DNA of 29,977 nt from positions 4,964 through 34,940 of the forward strand of contig PLMF01000227.1 of the NCBI GenBank assembly GCA_003142355.1. Reading direction: 5' to 3'. Made by a program: the position numbers and the translations under genes. This stretch comes from Bryobacterales bacterium. Lineage in GTDB: Bacteria > Acidobacteriota > Terriglobia > Bryobacterales > Bryobacteraceae. Under the pieces are notes generated by a model that had not been told where the DNA came from, did not search any database, and saw only the letters and a program-made list of their open reading frames with translations. The number at the start of each line of letters is the position of its first letter. Position 1 is the first letter of the stretch. Positions 21,810 through 29,977 of this stretch are shown here, one piece after another.

Positions 21810-23011
21810 TGCCAATGACGTTGAATTCGCGCAAGGTCGTCAGTGGCACGCGGGCAGGTGGTTCGTCCATTGCCCGAATCGAGTTCACTTCCGTTATCGA
21901 GGAGACGAGCGAGCTTCCGGGATCCGGACCTGGGAAGGTCTTCCTGGCTCCGGGTTTTGTGGATCTTCAGGTCAATGGCTTTGCCGGGGTGGACTATAAC
22001 GATCCAACGATCCGGCCTGAAGCCTTCGCTCGTTCGATTCAGTACCTGTTTCAGACAGGCGTGACTAAGTTTCTTCCTACGGTCATCACCAGTTCGCGGG
22101 AGCGCATAACGGGTGCGCTTCGCGCGCTGGCCGAAGCAAAACAGGCGTTTCAACGGTGCAGCATGCCGGAGGCGAACGCTATCGCTGGGTTCCACGTCGA
22201 GGGCCCGCACATATCGCCCGACGATGGGCCGCGCGGCGCTCATCCCATCCAATACGTGCGGCCGCCTGATTTCGATGAATTTCAGCGCTGGCAGGAAGCC
22301 GCCCGCGGAGAAGTTCGCATGGTAACAGTGTCCCCCGAATACGCTGCTGCACCGCGCTATATATCCGCGCTGGCACGAGCGGGCGTCGTCGTCAGTATCG
22401 GGCACACGGGAGCAAATGCGGAACAGATCAGGGCCGCCGTCGATGCCGGTGCGACGATGTCGACCCATCTCGGCAACGGAGCGCATGCCGTGCTGCCCAA
22501 GACGAAGAACTATATTTGGGACCAACTGACGGAAGACCGCCTGACGGCGAGCTTCATTGTGGATGGTATACACATTCCGCAACCATTCCTGACCGGCGCC
22601 CTCCGGATCAAGGGGACGAGCCGGTCGGTGCTGGTGACGGATGCCGTCTCACCAGCCATGTGCAAGCCGGGACCGTACCAACTGGGGGACATCCCGGTAG
22701 AACTATTGCCGGATAACCGGGTGGTCCTGCGTGGCGGCGTGCGACTGGCCGGGTCCGGGCTGACCATGGATGCCGCTGTAGGAAACTGCGTACGGTTGGG
22801 CCGAGTCTCTATTCAGGCTGCGCTTCGAATGGCAACCGTGAATCCGGCGCGTGCGGCCCGGCTTGCCGGACGGAAGCGCGGTCTGCTGGCAGGCGACACA
22901 GCCGACCTGGTCCGCTTCCGTTGGGATGAAGCTTCGCATTCGCTGGCCGTTCTCGAAACCATCGTGGCGGGCGCGACCGTTCACAGTCGCGAGGACCCGC
23001 CCAACCATTAA
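21809..23011 (+). CDS. nagA: N-acetylglucosamine-6-phosphate deacetylase NagA
   Basis: The product is 400 residues. The ATG at 21809 shares a base with the MFS stop (TGATG). It is an amidohydrolase-fold enzyme: the N-terminal barrel strand FVDLQVNGFAGVD (50-62) has Gln-x-Asn in place of His-x-His, as in E. coli NagA. Metal-binding Glu131 lies in FHVEGPHISP, His199 in SIGHTGA, and His220 in STHLGNGAH. Substrate-binding H255 (VDGIHI) and catalytic Asp278 (LVTDAVSP) are present. It releases acetate from GlcNAc-6-P to give GlcN-6-P, the committed step of GlcNAc catabolism and cell-wall recycling. It is the last gene of the operon. The stretch LGNGAH replaces the common LFNAM. Confidence 0.92.
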   Translation: MPMTLNSRKVVSGTRAGGSSIARIEFTSVIEETSELPGSGPGKVFLAPGFVDLQVNGFAGVDYNDPTIRPEAFARSIQYLFQTGVTKFLPTVITSSRERITGALRALAEAKQAFQRCSMPEANAIAGFHVEGPHISPDDGPRGAHPIQYVRPPDFDEFQRWQEAARGEVRMVTVSPEYAAAPRYISALARAGVVVSIGHTGANAEQIRAAVDAGATMSTHLGNGAHAVLPKTKNYIWDQLTEDRLTASFIVDGIHIPQPFLTGALRIKGTSRSVLVTDAVSPAMCKPGPYQLGDIPVELLPDNRVVLRGGVRLAGSGLTMDAAVGNCVRLGRVSIQAALRMATVNPARAARLAGRKRGLLAGDTADLVRFRWDEASHSLAVLETIVAGATVHSREDPPNH

Positions 23012-23069
23012 TATGCATGGTCGTGCGGGCGGTGGCGGTCAGCGGCCGACGCAGGTCAAGCTCCCCGCG

Positions 23070-23765
23070 TCAGAGCGACCGCAGCCGCTGCATGCGCTGT
23101 TCCTTATCCGACATCAGCGCCACTGCCCGTTTGAAGCCGGAAAGACAGCCTCGCATGGTCGCAAGGCTGCTGTAGTAGTCGTTGTACCGGAAGAAGCCGG
23201 TCTGCCCTCGCCACATCGGATAGAAATCGCAAGCCTGCAGCCATTTTTCGTAGACAGGCTCGATGTCTATGCAGGTATCCGGCTCAAAGTTCGTGGCATC
23301 CTCCCAGTTGTCGGCGTAGTAAACTTTGCCGACCGAGTGCGCCGGCAGCTTGCGTCCCAGCGGGTCTAAAGCCGCGTAGAAGATCGCGTCGTGGACGATC
23401 AGGTGGCAGTTCTGGTGGTCCTTGTGCCAGCTTCCGCGCCAGTGCGTCACCACAATATCCGGCTTTTGCTCGCGGATTGCGTCGCAGACAGCCAGCGAGA
23501 TCTCTTCGTTGAACGGGATCTCGGCGTCGGGGTATGGGAGGAGTATCGCCTCCGCGCCTATGAGACGGACCGCCTTTTCGGTGGCGGCGCGCTGCATTTC
23601 ACCATACTGCTTCACTGGGATGTTCTTCGGCGCGCCCTTCTCTCCCATCGAAAGGGACAGAAGAACTCCCTTCCCCCCTTGCTGGACCTGCTGGGCGAGT
23701 GTCGCTCCCATGGTGAAGAACCCGTCGCCGGGATGTGCTGCAATTGCCATTATTTTGCCTGTCAT
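23070..23765 (-). CDS. PIG-L/LmbE-type deacetylase with altered active-site motif
   Basis: The product is 231 residues. The ATG at 23765 follows GGAGG and overlaps the stop of the gene before it (ATGA). The PIG-L fold is clear: N-terminal IMAIAAHPGDGFFTMGATLA, then LSLSMGEKG, then VVTHWRGSWHKDHQNCH (about 105-121) with the H-x-D-H zinc half. The usual AHPDDE motif reads AHPGDG (10-15): the His and second Asp (zinc) remain, but the first Asp, the general base in MshB-type enzymes, is Gly. The enzyme may use another base or have changed role. Family members remove acetyl groups from GlcNAc-containing substrates, fitting the convergent nagA operon. Confidence 0.85.
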   Translation of the reverse strand: MTGKIMAIAAHPGDGFFTMGATLAQQVQQGGKGVLLSLSMGEKGAPKNIPVKQYGEMQRAATEKAVRLIGAEAILLPYPDAEIPFNEEISLAVCDAIREQKPDIVVTHWRGSWHKDHQNCHLIVHDAIFYAALDPLGRKLPAHSVGKVYYADNWEDATNFEPDTCIDIEPVYEKWLQACDFYPMWRGQTGFFRYNDYYSSLATMRGCLSGFKRAVALMSDKEQRMQRLRSL

Positions 23766-24193
23766 AAAGCCTCCAAACATTTGAGCGTACCAACTGGCAC
23801 ACGCGCGCCGACGCCAATCACTTCCTTGAGCCGGCCCAGGTCGCCGTCCGGAACGACAACCCCGACCCAAGGCGACGGGGCCGGGAAAACACACGTTCGC
23901 TCTCCGGACCAGCAACCTCGCGGTGGATCGGCCGGAGAAGGGAACTGACGCTCGGGCCGGGAGCGGCGTTGCGGCGCATTCGCTCCCCCGATGACGCACA
24001 CCCGGAAGAACCAGGTATCGAGTTCTGTCACATCGTCCAAGAGCCTTGTTTCCAACATCTTCCTGCCGTGTTCGGCGGAGTTCTCGAGTCGCGCCATCAT
24101 GGGCATTGCCAGCGGCGCTTCTGCGGTGCACACGACGCTGGCGATGGCGGCCTCAGCCCATACGACAACATCATTATATCCTATGGTTGACAT
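23762..24193 (-). CDS. Protein of unknown function coupled to the PIG-L gene
   Basis: The product is 143 residues from an ATG at 24193 to a TGA that overlaps the PIG-L ATG (ATGA). No family is recognised. The central part (LETRLLDDVTELDTWFFRVC) and the C-terminal FPAPSPWVGVVVPDGDLGRL look protein-like, with hydrophobic strands and conserved-looking Gly/Pro/Asp. The middle is Arg/Pro-rich (APQRRSRPERQFPSPADPP). The ribosome-binding site of the PIG-L gene lies in its last codons. A start further in is possible, because the first ATG has no visible Shine-Dalgarno and lies in the divergent promoter region. Confidence 0.55.
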   Translation of the reverse strand: MSTIGYNDVVVWAEAAIASVVCTAEAPLAMPMMARLENSAEHGRKMLETRLLDDVTELDTWFFRVCVIGGANAPQRRSRPERQFPSPADPPRGCWSGERTCVFPAPSPWVGVVVPDGDLGRLKEVIGVGARVPVGTLKCLEAL

Positions 24194-24216
24194 TTTGTTA
24201 TATTCAGCAGTATAAT
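24187..24216 (+). promoter_or_regulatory. Strong sigma-70-type promoter of the outer-membrane receptor gene
   Basis: Consensus TTGACA (24187-24192) and TATAAT (24211-24216) are separated by 18 bases in an AT-rich island. Transcription should start near 24223. The complementary strand also contains TATACT, so the region may fire in both directions. Confidence 0.8.
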
Positions 24217-24222
24217 TCTTGT

Positions 24223-24314
24223 CGGTTTCGAAGATTGTGGCTCGCCGGAAAAACGAGTATAACCCCCGCGTCAGCGGGCTCTACTTTCGCGAGCCGACGT
24301 CTGGAGGAAAAAGG
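24223..24314 (+). other. Leader of the receptor mRNA with two small hairpins
   Basis: The ~90-base leader holds CCCGC-GTCA-GCGGG and GGCTC-(nine)-GAGCC, which form two hairpins before the GGAGGAAAAAGG ribosome site. They may only stabilise the mRNA. No riboswitch class is recognised. Confidence 0.4.
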
Positions 24315-27158
24315 ATGAGAATCACATTGGGTCTGTTCGCCGGTATGCTTATGGCGCTCACTGCCTTCGCGCAGATCAACGCCACCGACGCCGGTATCGA
24401 CGGCTACGTGCAGGACGAGAGCGGCGCGTACGTGGTGAATGCGAAGGCGTTTGCGCGAAACGTGGAAACCAACATCGAAGTATCCACCGTGACCAACGAG
24501 CAGGGATACTACCGGTTTCCGCTGCTCAAAATCGGCGGATACGAAGTGCGAGTGACGGCGGTCGGGTTTGCGGAGTACCGGCGCACCGGCATCGTCTTGA
24601 GCGTCGGCTGGCAGGTGCGGATCAACGTGGGGCTGAAGGTCGGCGGCACGGCCGACTCGGTAACGGTGACGGCGGATGCGACCATGGTCGAACCGGGCAC
24701 GGCCGCGGTGCAGGAAGTGGTCAACGAAAAGGCGGTACGCGACCTCCCCCTCGTCTCGCGCAATATTTATAACATGTACCTGTTGGCGCCCGGGGTGAAG
24801 GGCGTCCCCAGCTTCACCTTCGGCACCACGCAGTTCTCGTTTGGAGGCGGCGATCGCGCCAACTGGTCGGTGGATGGCCTCGACGACACGTCGCGGCAGG
24901 GCAGCCGCCAGATCCGCCTGATCATCAACACCGCCGAAACCGTGCAGGAGATGCAGGTGGTTTCGAGCACCTACTCCGCCGAATTCGGACGCGCCGCCGG
25001 CGGCCAGGTGAACACCATCACGCGGTCTGGCGCCAACCAGTTCCACGGGTCAGTCATGTATGTCAATAGGCCCAACGACCTGGCGGCCCGCGCTCCGCTG
25101 GCAGCCACGAAAGCTCCTTACACCTGGTGGGAGGACGATTTCAACCTGGGCGGGCCGATCAAGAAAGACCGGCTGTTCTTCTTCGTCAACTACGAGGACA
25201 ACCCGTACACCTCGCCCCAACCCATCACGATCACCGCGGCGAATGCTACAGCGCTGAACCTGGCCCCGGACGATCTGGGCGCCTCGCGCCTCGGAGAGAC
25301 CTTCCACACGCCCAGCGGCAAACTCAATTTCAAGCTCAACGACAAGAACATGGGTTTCATCCGCTACTGCCGCTTCACGAACCACCAGCCGACGGGTTCG
25401 GGTGGAGGCCTCACGACCAACAGCCGGCTCATGAGCTTCGACGACCAAATGAATGGCGGCTCCGCACAGTTGACGACCATCGCCACCCCCTCCCTGTTGA
25501 ATGAGTTCCGCTTTGGCGTGAACACCCGGACGCAGTTGAACACGCCGGTGGGCACGGCAAACTACGCGGTCGATCTCTCCGGGGTGGCGCTTTTTGGCAC
25601 GATCCCCGGGGGCGGATCGGGCAGCACGGAAACCAGCACGCAGCTCGTCGACAACGTGACCTGGACGCGCGGCCGGCACACAATCAAGACCGGGATGGAC
25701 TACCAGACCACCAATTACTCGGCGCTCACGGCTCTCGACGGCCGGTTTATCTTCAGTGGATTGTCGGCGGCGGCCGGGCGGGGCGCGGTCACCGCGCTCA
25801 ACCAATATCTATGGACGGTGGCCGGCCTCACCGATCCAGCTACGGCGAAGCCGTACACCTACACGCAACTGGCGCAGAGCATAGGCGATCGTTCGATCAC
25901 CCTGCGCTTCCACTTCATCAACATGTTCCTGCAGGACGAGATACGGCTGCGGCCCAATTTCTCGTTGAACCTGGGGGTGCGTTACGAGCTGATCCTGTTC
26001 CCCAGCCTGGACGACCAGGCCCCCTATATTCTGTCGCGCCGCATCAACAACGACACCAACAACGTGGCGCCGCGCATCGGCTTTTCCTGGACTCCATTCC
26101 CAGATTCGAAAACCGTGGTCCGCGGCGGCTGGGGGATGTACTACGACGATCCCAGCCTGAGCCTGCCGGTCAACGGCGCGCAATTGAACGGAAGGCGCCT
26201 GCTGAGTTATTCGGTTCCGGGCACGGACTCGAGCGCGCCACGTTTCCCCAACCTGCTCTCGAGCGCCAATTCGTCGTTTGCCTCGCTGCCCAACATCACG
26301 GCGTTCCCGTCTGATTTTCAGATCATGTACGCGCACCAGGCGAGCTTGGAGCTGGAGCGGGAACTGCTGCCCAACCTGGCGCTGAAGGTGCAATACCAGT
26401 GGGTCGCGTTTCATCACGGGCTGTACCAGCGGGACATCAACCTGAGCGCACCCACCGGCACGCTGGCGGATGGCCGGCCCATCTACCAAGGGTCGGCGGG
26501 GCGGCCCGATCCGCGCTTCCGGGCCATCAACCTGTACGAATCCGGCGCCAACGGCAACTACAACGCGCTGGACCTCACGCTGGTTAAGCGCTTCAGCCGG
26601 GGCATCCAATTCAGCACGACCTACTCCTGGTCGCACGCCCTCAACGTTGGCGACCTGGATGGCGGCGCCCTCACCGACCCGAGCAACCGGCAGCGCGACT
26701 ACGGGAACGGCAACCCGAATCTGCGCTACTCCTGGGTGCTGCAAGGCCTCTATGCTCCCAAATTGTCGGCACAAGCGTGGCGGTGGTTCAATGGTTTTGA
26801 GTTCTCCACCATGGTCTTCTACAACAGCGGGTTCCCCATCAACCCTGTGGCCGGAGTCGACCTGAACAACGACCTGGTGCTGAACGATCGTCCCTTGTTT
26901 CTGGGGCGCAACTCCATCACCGGTCCCAACATGCTGGATCTCGATTTGCGGCTCGCGCGGCGGTTCGTCTACCGTGAGCGGTATAACCTGGAACTGATCG
27001 CGGAATCGGAGAATCTGGCCAATCGGCTGAACGCCAATTGTGGCACGGCGGGCTGCACCAGCTCGGTCGTCAACCAGTGGACCGCGGCGGATTTCGGCCG
27101 GATCACCGCCACTCAGCCCGGGCGGAAGATCCAATTCGGCGTCCGCGTGTCGTTCTGA
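24315..27158 (+). CDS. TonB-dependent-receptor-like outer-membrane protein with CarboxypepD_reg domain
   Basis: The product is 947 residues. The ATG at 24315 follows GGAGGAAAAAGG, and an upstream in-frame start would put a charged stretch before the signal peptide. It has a signal peptide (MRITLGLFAGMLMALTAFAQ), then a carboxypeptidase-regulatory-like beta-sandwich (about 27-105, IDGYVQDESGAYV and YYRFPLLKIGGYEVRV). A plug domain follows (about 120-235: DGLDDTSR, IQ-like VQEMQVVSSTYSAEFGRAAGGQVN), then a long beta-barrel ending in FGVRVSF, an aromatic terminus typical of BAM substrates. This Oar-like type is very numerous in Bryobacterales and is thought to take up glycans or peptides. No TonB box is evident. 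Confidence 0.92.
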   Translation: MRITLGLFAGMLMALTAFAQINATDAGIDGYVQDESGAYVVNAKAFARNVETNIEVSTVTNEQGYYRFPLLKIGGYEVRVTAVGFAEYRRTGIVLSVGWQVRINVGLKVGGTADSVTVTADATMVEPGTAAVQEVVNEKAVRDLPLVSRNIYNMYLLAPGVKGVPSFTFGTTQFSFGGGDRANWSVDGLDDTSRQGSRQIRLIINTAETVQEMQVVSSTYSAEFGRAAGGQVNTITRSGANQFHGSVMYVNRPNDLAARAPLAATKAPYTWWEDDFNLGGPIKKDRLFFFVNYEDNPYTSPQPITITAANATALNLAPDDLGASRLGETFHTPSGKLNFKLNDKNMGFIRYCRFTNHQPTGSGGGLTTNSRLMSFDDQMNGGSAQLTTIATPSLLNEFRFGVNTRTQLNTPVGTANYAVDLSGVALFGTIPGGGSGSTETSTQLVDNVTWTRGRHTIKTGMDYQTTNYSALTALDGRFIFSGLSAAAGRGAVTALNQYLWTVAGLTDPATAKPYTYTQLAQSIGDRSITLRFHFINMFLQDEIRLRPNFSLNLGVRYELILFPSLDDQAPYILSRRINNDTNNVAPRIGFSWTPFPDSKTVVRGGWGMYYDDPSLSLPVNGAQLNGRRLLSYSVPGTDSSAPRFPNLLSSANSSFASLPNITAFPSDFQIMYAHQASLELERELLPNLALKVQYQWVAFHHGLYQRDINLSAPTGTLADGRPIYQGSAGRPDPRFRAINLYESGANGNYNALDLTLVKRFSRGIQFSTTYSWSHALNVGDLDGGALTDPSNRQRDYGNGNPNLRYSWVLQGLYAPKLSAQAWRWFNGFEFSTMVFYNSGFPINPVAGVDLNNDLVLNDRPLFLGRNSITGPNMLDLDLRLARRFVYRERYNLELIAESENLANRLNANCGTAGCTSSVVNQWTAADFGRITATQPGRKIQFGVRVSF

Positions 27159-27168
27159 AGGAGCCGGC

Positions 27169-28188
27169 ATGAGAGCGCCTCGCCTGGTGTGTGGAATCCT
27201 GCTTCTGGCCGGCGCGGCCCTGGGATGGGGCGGGCGCGCGCACGGCATCATCAATCGGGTAGCGGTGCGAATGCTGCCCGAAGACGGCCCCGCCTTCCTG
27301 AAGGCCTACGAGGAGTGGATCGCGCAGCGGGCTGGCGTGCCCGACACGTGGAGGCAGATCTCGGAGCCGTTTCTCAAGATCGAGGAAGATCCCAACCACG
27401 GCTGGTTCAGGGAACAGTTCTCTTTTCTGAAGGAGATCCCGCGTTCGCGCTACGAATTCGTGCTGGCGGTGTACGACGAGTACTTGCGGATCAAGGATAA
27501 GGACCCGGCGCGGGCGCGTCTCACCAATGTGCGGTGGACGGGCACCCTGCCCTACGCGGCCATGGAAAGCTACGAGCGGCTGAAATCGGGGATGCGTCTT
27601 TACCGGGCACAGAAAGCCGCCGGCAAAGATACGCATTTCATAGAACTGGACCTGGCGTTCTACATGGGTTGGCTGGGCCACTACGTTGGCGACGGCGCCA
27701 TGCCGCTGCACGACTCGATTCATAGCGAGGGCTGGAAGGGGCCGAACCCGCGAGGTTACACGACCTCGGCGAGCATCCACGGGCGGTTCGAGTCCGCGTT
27801 CGTGGAGTTAATTGCCGCGGAGCCCGGCGATGTCGGCCCGCTGGTAGGAAAGCCGGTGTGTCTTGCGGATCCGTTCGAGGCCATTCTCCAGCACCTCGAT
27901 CGCTCCACCAGTCTCGTCGAAGAGGTCTACCGGATGGACCAGCGCGGGGCATTCGCGGACAAGACGGACGAAGCGGCGCGCAAGCTGGTATACGGGCAAC
28001 TGGCCGCGGCCGCCGGGTTGCTGCGGGATTTGACGTACACGGCGTGGGTCGAGAGCGCCAAAGAACCTGAGCGTCCGCCGAAGCCGATCGGCGCGACGGG
28101 ATTGCAGCACAGCGGGAATCCCGAGAGTCTCGACAATCCACGATACAATCCGGCTACGGGCTCCGCGCCGGCTCCGAGGCCCCGCTGA
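27169..28188 (+). CDS. Secreted zinc-dependent phospholipase C/S1-P1 nuclease-like enzyme
   Basis: The product is 339 residues, starting ten bases after the receptor stop with AAGGAG upstream. After the signal peptide (MRAPRLVCGILLLAGAALG) the mature protein may begin at Trp20. An N-terminal Trp coordinates zinc in Bacillus phospholipase C and P1 nuclease. His25 lies in RAHGIINR. The main zinc cluster is visible in LGHYVGDGAMPLHDSIH: His171, Asp175, His181, His185. This matches the Zn_dep_PLPC/S1-P1 fold. Substrate, phospholipid or nucleic acid, cannot be told. The Pro-rich C-terminus (about 305-339) looks disordered. Co-transcription with the receptor is likely. Confidence 0.85.
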   Translation: MRAPRLVCGILLLAGAALGWGGRAHGIINRVAVRMLPEDGPAFLKAYEEWIAQRAGVPDTWRQISEPFLKIEEDPNHGWFREQFSFLKEIPRSRYEFVLAVYDEYLRIKDKDPARARLTNVRWTGTLPYAAMESYERLKSGMRLYRAQKAAGKDTHFIELDLAFYMGWLGHYVGDGAMPLHDSIHSEGWKGPNPRGYTTSASIHGRFESAFVELIAAEPGDVGPLVGKPVCLADPFEAILQHLDRSTSLVEEVYRMDQRGAFADKTDEAARKLVYGQLAAAAGLLRDLTYTAWVESAKEPERPPKPIGATGLQHSGNPESLDNPRYNPATGSAPAPRPR

Positions 28189-28265
28189 TGCCGGCGAAGA
28201 TCGTGGCGATGCGCGGTTCACGACGGGTGCGACCGTTGCCTAGCGGATTCAAAACGAGGAAATCG

Positions 28266-29534
28266 ATGAACAGAAGAATCGCTCGCCCAGTCGTGGCGTT
28301 GCTGCTGCTGGGCGCAGCCATCGCCCATGCCCAGTTGAAAGCAGGAGAGCCCACGCGGGCTCCCCTGAAGCTCGAATGGCCCCTAGAGGACAAGAATTTC
28401 GATCTGTTATCTGTGATTGAGCGATCGCCCGAGGTTCGCGCCGCCGTGAAGGCCGACCCGGTCCTTGCGCGACTGGCGGCCACCCGCATAGCCGCCCTCG
28501 ATAAGGCTGCAGGCTCCTGCAACCTGGACCTGGAATGCTACGCCGCGGCCTTCCAGTGGACCGATCGGCAGTCATCGGAAGCGGCCCGCGCATTGGCCGC
28601 CCTCTATCGCGATTCCGCCGCCGTGCGCGGATGGACGGATGGTCCGCTGCGTGCCAGTGGCGCCTATGTGCGAAACAACGGTTTGGGCGGCGAGGAGTTC
28701 CTGGAGCGCGCGTGGACAGAGTGCGTCCGCGGCGTCAACCGCATCGTCGACGTTTACGGGCTCGGTAAGCCACTGCGCTGGCCCGCGATCGATTCGATGA
28801 CCTATGACCCAAAGTCGGAGAGGTATCAAGGGCTGATTCACAGCATCACCGCTTTTCTGGCGGACGATCGCGAGAGTCTCGACCTGTTCTTCCAGCCTTC
28901 CCTGCGCTTCGCGCTGGAGCTGATGACCCTGAACCACCGCGACGAAGCCGCGCGCTATGAGCCGATGGAGATGGGCGAAAACGCCGCGGCATATGCGCGC
29001 ATCCGATCCATCGGCTGGGACCGTTATCCATACTCGGCGATCGTGGTACCCGGAAGCGGCAATGATCGCCCGGGGGTGCGGCTTTCGCCGGACGGCAAAC
29101 TCCGCGATGAAATCGCCGCCCGCCGATTCCGCCAGGGCAAAGCCCCGTTGCTGATTGTCTCGGGAGGGTTTGTGCATCCGAACCAGACCGAGTTCTGCGA
29201 GGCAATCGAAATGAAGCGCGACCTGATGACCCGATTCGGCATTCCGGCGGAAGCCATCCTGGTAGACCCACACGCTCGCCACACGACCACCAATATGCGC
29301 AATGCCGCCCGCCTGATGTATCGCTACGGTGTGCCGTTCGACCGGAAAGCGCTGGTGACCACCGATCTGAGTCAGAGCCAGTACATCGAAAGCGACGAAT
29401 TCAGGGGTCGCTGCGTCAAGGAACTTGGCTACTCTCCCTACAAGTCGATCCGGCGCACATCGCCCTTCGATCTGGAGTTTCTGCCGTTGATCGATTCGCT
29501 GCATATCGACTCTCAGGATCCGCTGGACCCCTAG
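28266..29534 (+). CDS. Secreted DUF218 (YdcF/SanA-like) protein
   Basis: The product is 422 residues. The ATG at 28266, with GAGGA upstream, opens a signal peptide (MNRRIARPVVALLLLGAAIAHA). An earlier in-frame start would begin at the last codon of the preceding gene and add 26 basic residues. Residues about 30-250 form a helical region of unknown fold. Residues about 255-400 are a DUF218 domain: YSAIVVPGSGNDRPG, then RRFRQGKAPLLIVSGG, then GIPAEAILVDPHARHTTTNM. DUF218 proteins such as ElyC and SanA act in envelope and peptidoglycan maintenance. A nucleotide- or sugar-linked substrate is suspected but unproven. The long helical N-domain is not seen in E. coli members. Confidence 0.85.
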   Translation: MNRRIARPVVALLLLGAAIAHAQLKAGEPTRAPLKLEWPLEDKNFDLLSVIERSPEVRAAVKADPVLARLAATRIAALDKAAGSCNLDLECYAAAFQWTDRQSSEAARALAALYRDSAAVRGWTDGPLRASGAYVRNNGLGGEEFLERAWTECVRGVNRIVDVYGLGKPLRWPAIDSMTYDPKSERYQGLIHSITAFLADDRESLDLFFQPSLRFALELMTLNHRDEAARYEPMEMGENAAAYARIRSIGWDRYPYSAIVVPGSGNDRPGVRLSPDGKLRDEIAARRFRQGKAPLLIVSGGFVHPNQTEFCEAIEMKRDLMTRFGIPAEAILVDPHARHTTTNMRNAARLMYRYGVPFDRKALVTTDLSQSQYIESDEFRGRCVKELGYSPYKSIRRTSPFDLEFLPLIDSLHIDSQDPLDP

Positions 29535-29603
29535 GATGGTCGGCGAAGTGGCGATTCAACGAGATGCAGGCTGGGGCCACCCCGGGTAACCTACGCCGCC
29601 GGC

Positions 29604-29612
29604 TGGTAAAAT
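29604..29612 (+). promoter_or_regulatory. Possible extended -10 upstream of the last gene
   Basis: TGGTAAAAT is a TGn extended -10 with hexamer TAAAAT (29607-29612), 20 bases before the TTG start at 29632. No clear -35 is visible. Confidence 0.45.
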
Positions 29613-29631
29613 CGGCTTTCCGGGAGCGATC

Positions 29632-29977
29632 TTGCCGAACCACCGCCGAGCACTGCTGTCAGTCCTGTTCTTCGGCTGCACCTTGGCACACGCCCAGACC
29701 ATCGACTTCCAGCTTCAGACCCACCTGGACAGCCCGATTGCGCTTGTCAACTACACTCCGGGTACATTTCGCATCGAATCCGACCGGAGACAGTTTTTGA
29801 CGGTGAAGAATGAATCGAACAGGGTCACGGCGGCGGTGGTTTTTCAACAGGCGATTTCAAGCCGGTCAAAAACTGAAATAGTCGCCCTGGAGCGGGTCTC
29901 GATCGTGATCGGACCCCGTGAGAAGAAGCGCCTCTCCGTCAGCGTTCAGGACATGTGGAACCGCATTCAGTCCGCTG
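29632..29977 (+). CDS. Secreted protein, N-terminal part (cut by window edge)
   Basis: The frame starts at a TTG at 29632 with GGGAG upstream and stays open to the window end (115 codons). It begins with a signal peptide (MPNHRRALLSVLFFGCTLAHAQ, reading TTG as Met). The mature part (FQLQTHLDSPIALVNYTPGT, then FLTVKNESNRVTAAVVFQQA and IVIGPREKKRLSVSVQDMWN) has the alternating pattern of an immunoglobulin-like beta-sandwich. No family is recognised. It belongs to the series of envelope proteins in this region. Confidence 0.65.
   Translation, partial: MPNHRRALLSVLFFGCTLAHAQTIDFQLQTHLDSPIALVNYTPGTFRIESDRRQFLTVKNESNRVTAAVVFQQAISSRSKTEIVALERVSIVIGPREKKRLSVSVQDMWNRIQSA

Noticed and set aside
25809..27254. 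481-codon minus-strand frame opposite the receptor gene
   Set aside because: It is shadow sequence without domains, and the receptor frame is complete with a barrel terminus.
28572..29504. 310-codon minus-strand frame opposite the DUF218 gene
   Set aside because: It lacks motifs and a ribosome site, and the plus-strand gene is well supported.
1..29977. CRISPR array, rRNA genes or insertion-sequence transposase
   Set aside because: No regularly spaced repeats, no rRNA sequence and no transposase motif were seen on either strand.

Overview
The window is about 30 kb of GC-rich chromosome from a member of the Acidobacteriota, most likely the Bryobacterales/Solibacter group. The clearest sign is the 1063-residue NHL-repeat secreted protein (11274-14465, minus), whose C-terminal ~250 residues look like the Solibacter-type C-terminal domain (TIGR03437 family). 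A TonB-dependent-receptor-like protein with a carboxypeptidase-regulatory N-terminal domain, several secreted esterases, a futalosine-pathway menaquinone gene (mqnA), and long GC-rich intergenic inverted repeats all fit. This placement rests on family recall; no search was run.

Layout. 1-3230: 5' part of a membrane sensor gene (minus), a tiny secreted Ala/Lys-rich protein with a good terminator, a secreted BD-FAE-type esterase, a probable 57-residue membrane peptide, and a secreted CE1/esterase-D-type esterase (minus) with its own promoter. 3697-4796: a higBA toxin-antitoxin operon with a perfect 18-bp operator over its promoter, then a FitA/VapB-type antitoxin whose PIN toxin gene breaks off after about ten codons. 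4818-8845: pcrA/uvrD helicase, a translationally coupled 52-residue basic protein, and an amino-acid permease. 8858-11203: an orphan Phd-type antitoxin (minus), a nested inverted repeat, ymdB, and a membrane diguanylate cyclase four bases after it. 11205-11271: a second long inverted repeat between convergent genes, then the NHL protein (minus).

14546-17851: mqnA, secG and a split tRNA-Leu(GAG) locus. A 41-bp 5' half of the tRNA lies right after secG, and a complete tRNA-Leu with an identical 5' half lies 1.87 kb downstream. The interval carries a HEPN/MNT toxin-antitoxin pair and a probably truncated ankyrin-type gene but no recognisable integrase, so it looks like a decayed or non-autonomous tRNA-targeted insertion. 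17896-23011: a possible 59-residue protein (minus), then a tightly packed amino-sugar operon: GntR/UTRA regulator, divergent ROK kinase, UPF0309-type SIS protein, MFS transporter and nagA. Import, phosphorylation, deacetylation and isomerisation steps could be covered by these products under the GntR regulator. Convergent to it is a PIG-L-type deacetylase preceded by a coupled gene of unknown function.

24187-29977: a strong sigma-70-type promoter, the TonB-dependent-receptor-like outer-membrane protein, a secreted zinc-dependent phospholipase C/S1-P1-like enzyme, a secreted DUF218 protein, and the start of another secreted protein cut by the window end. These are all envelope proteins in one direction.
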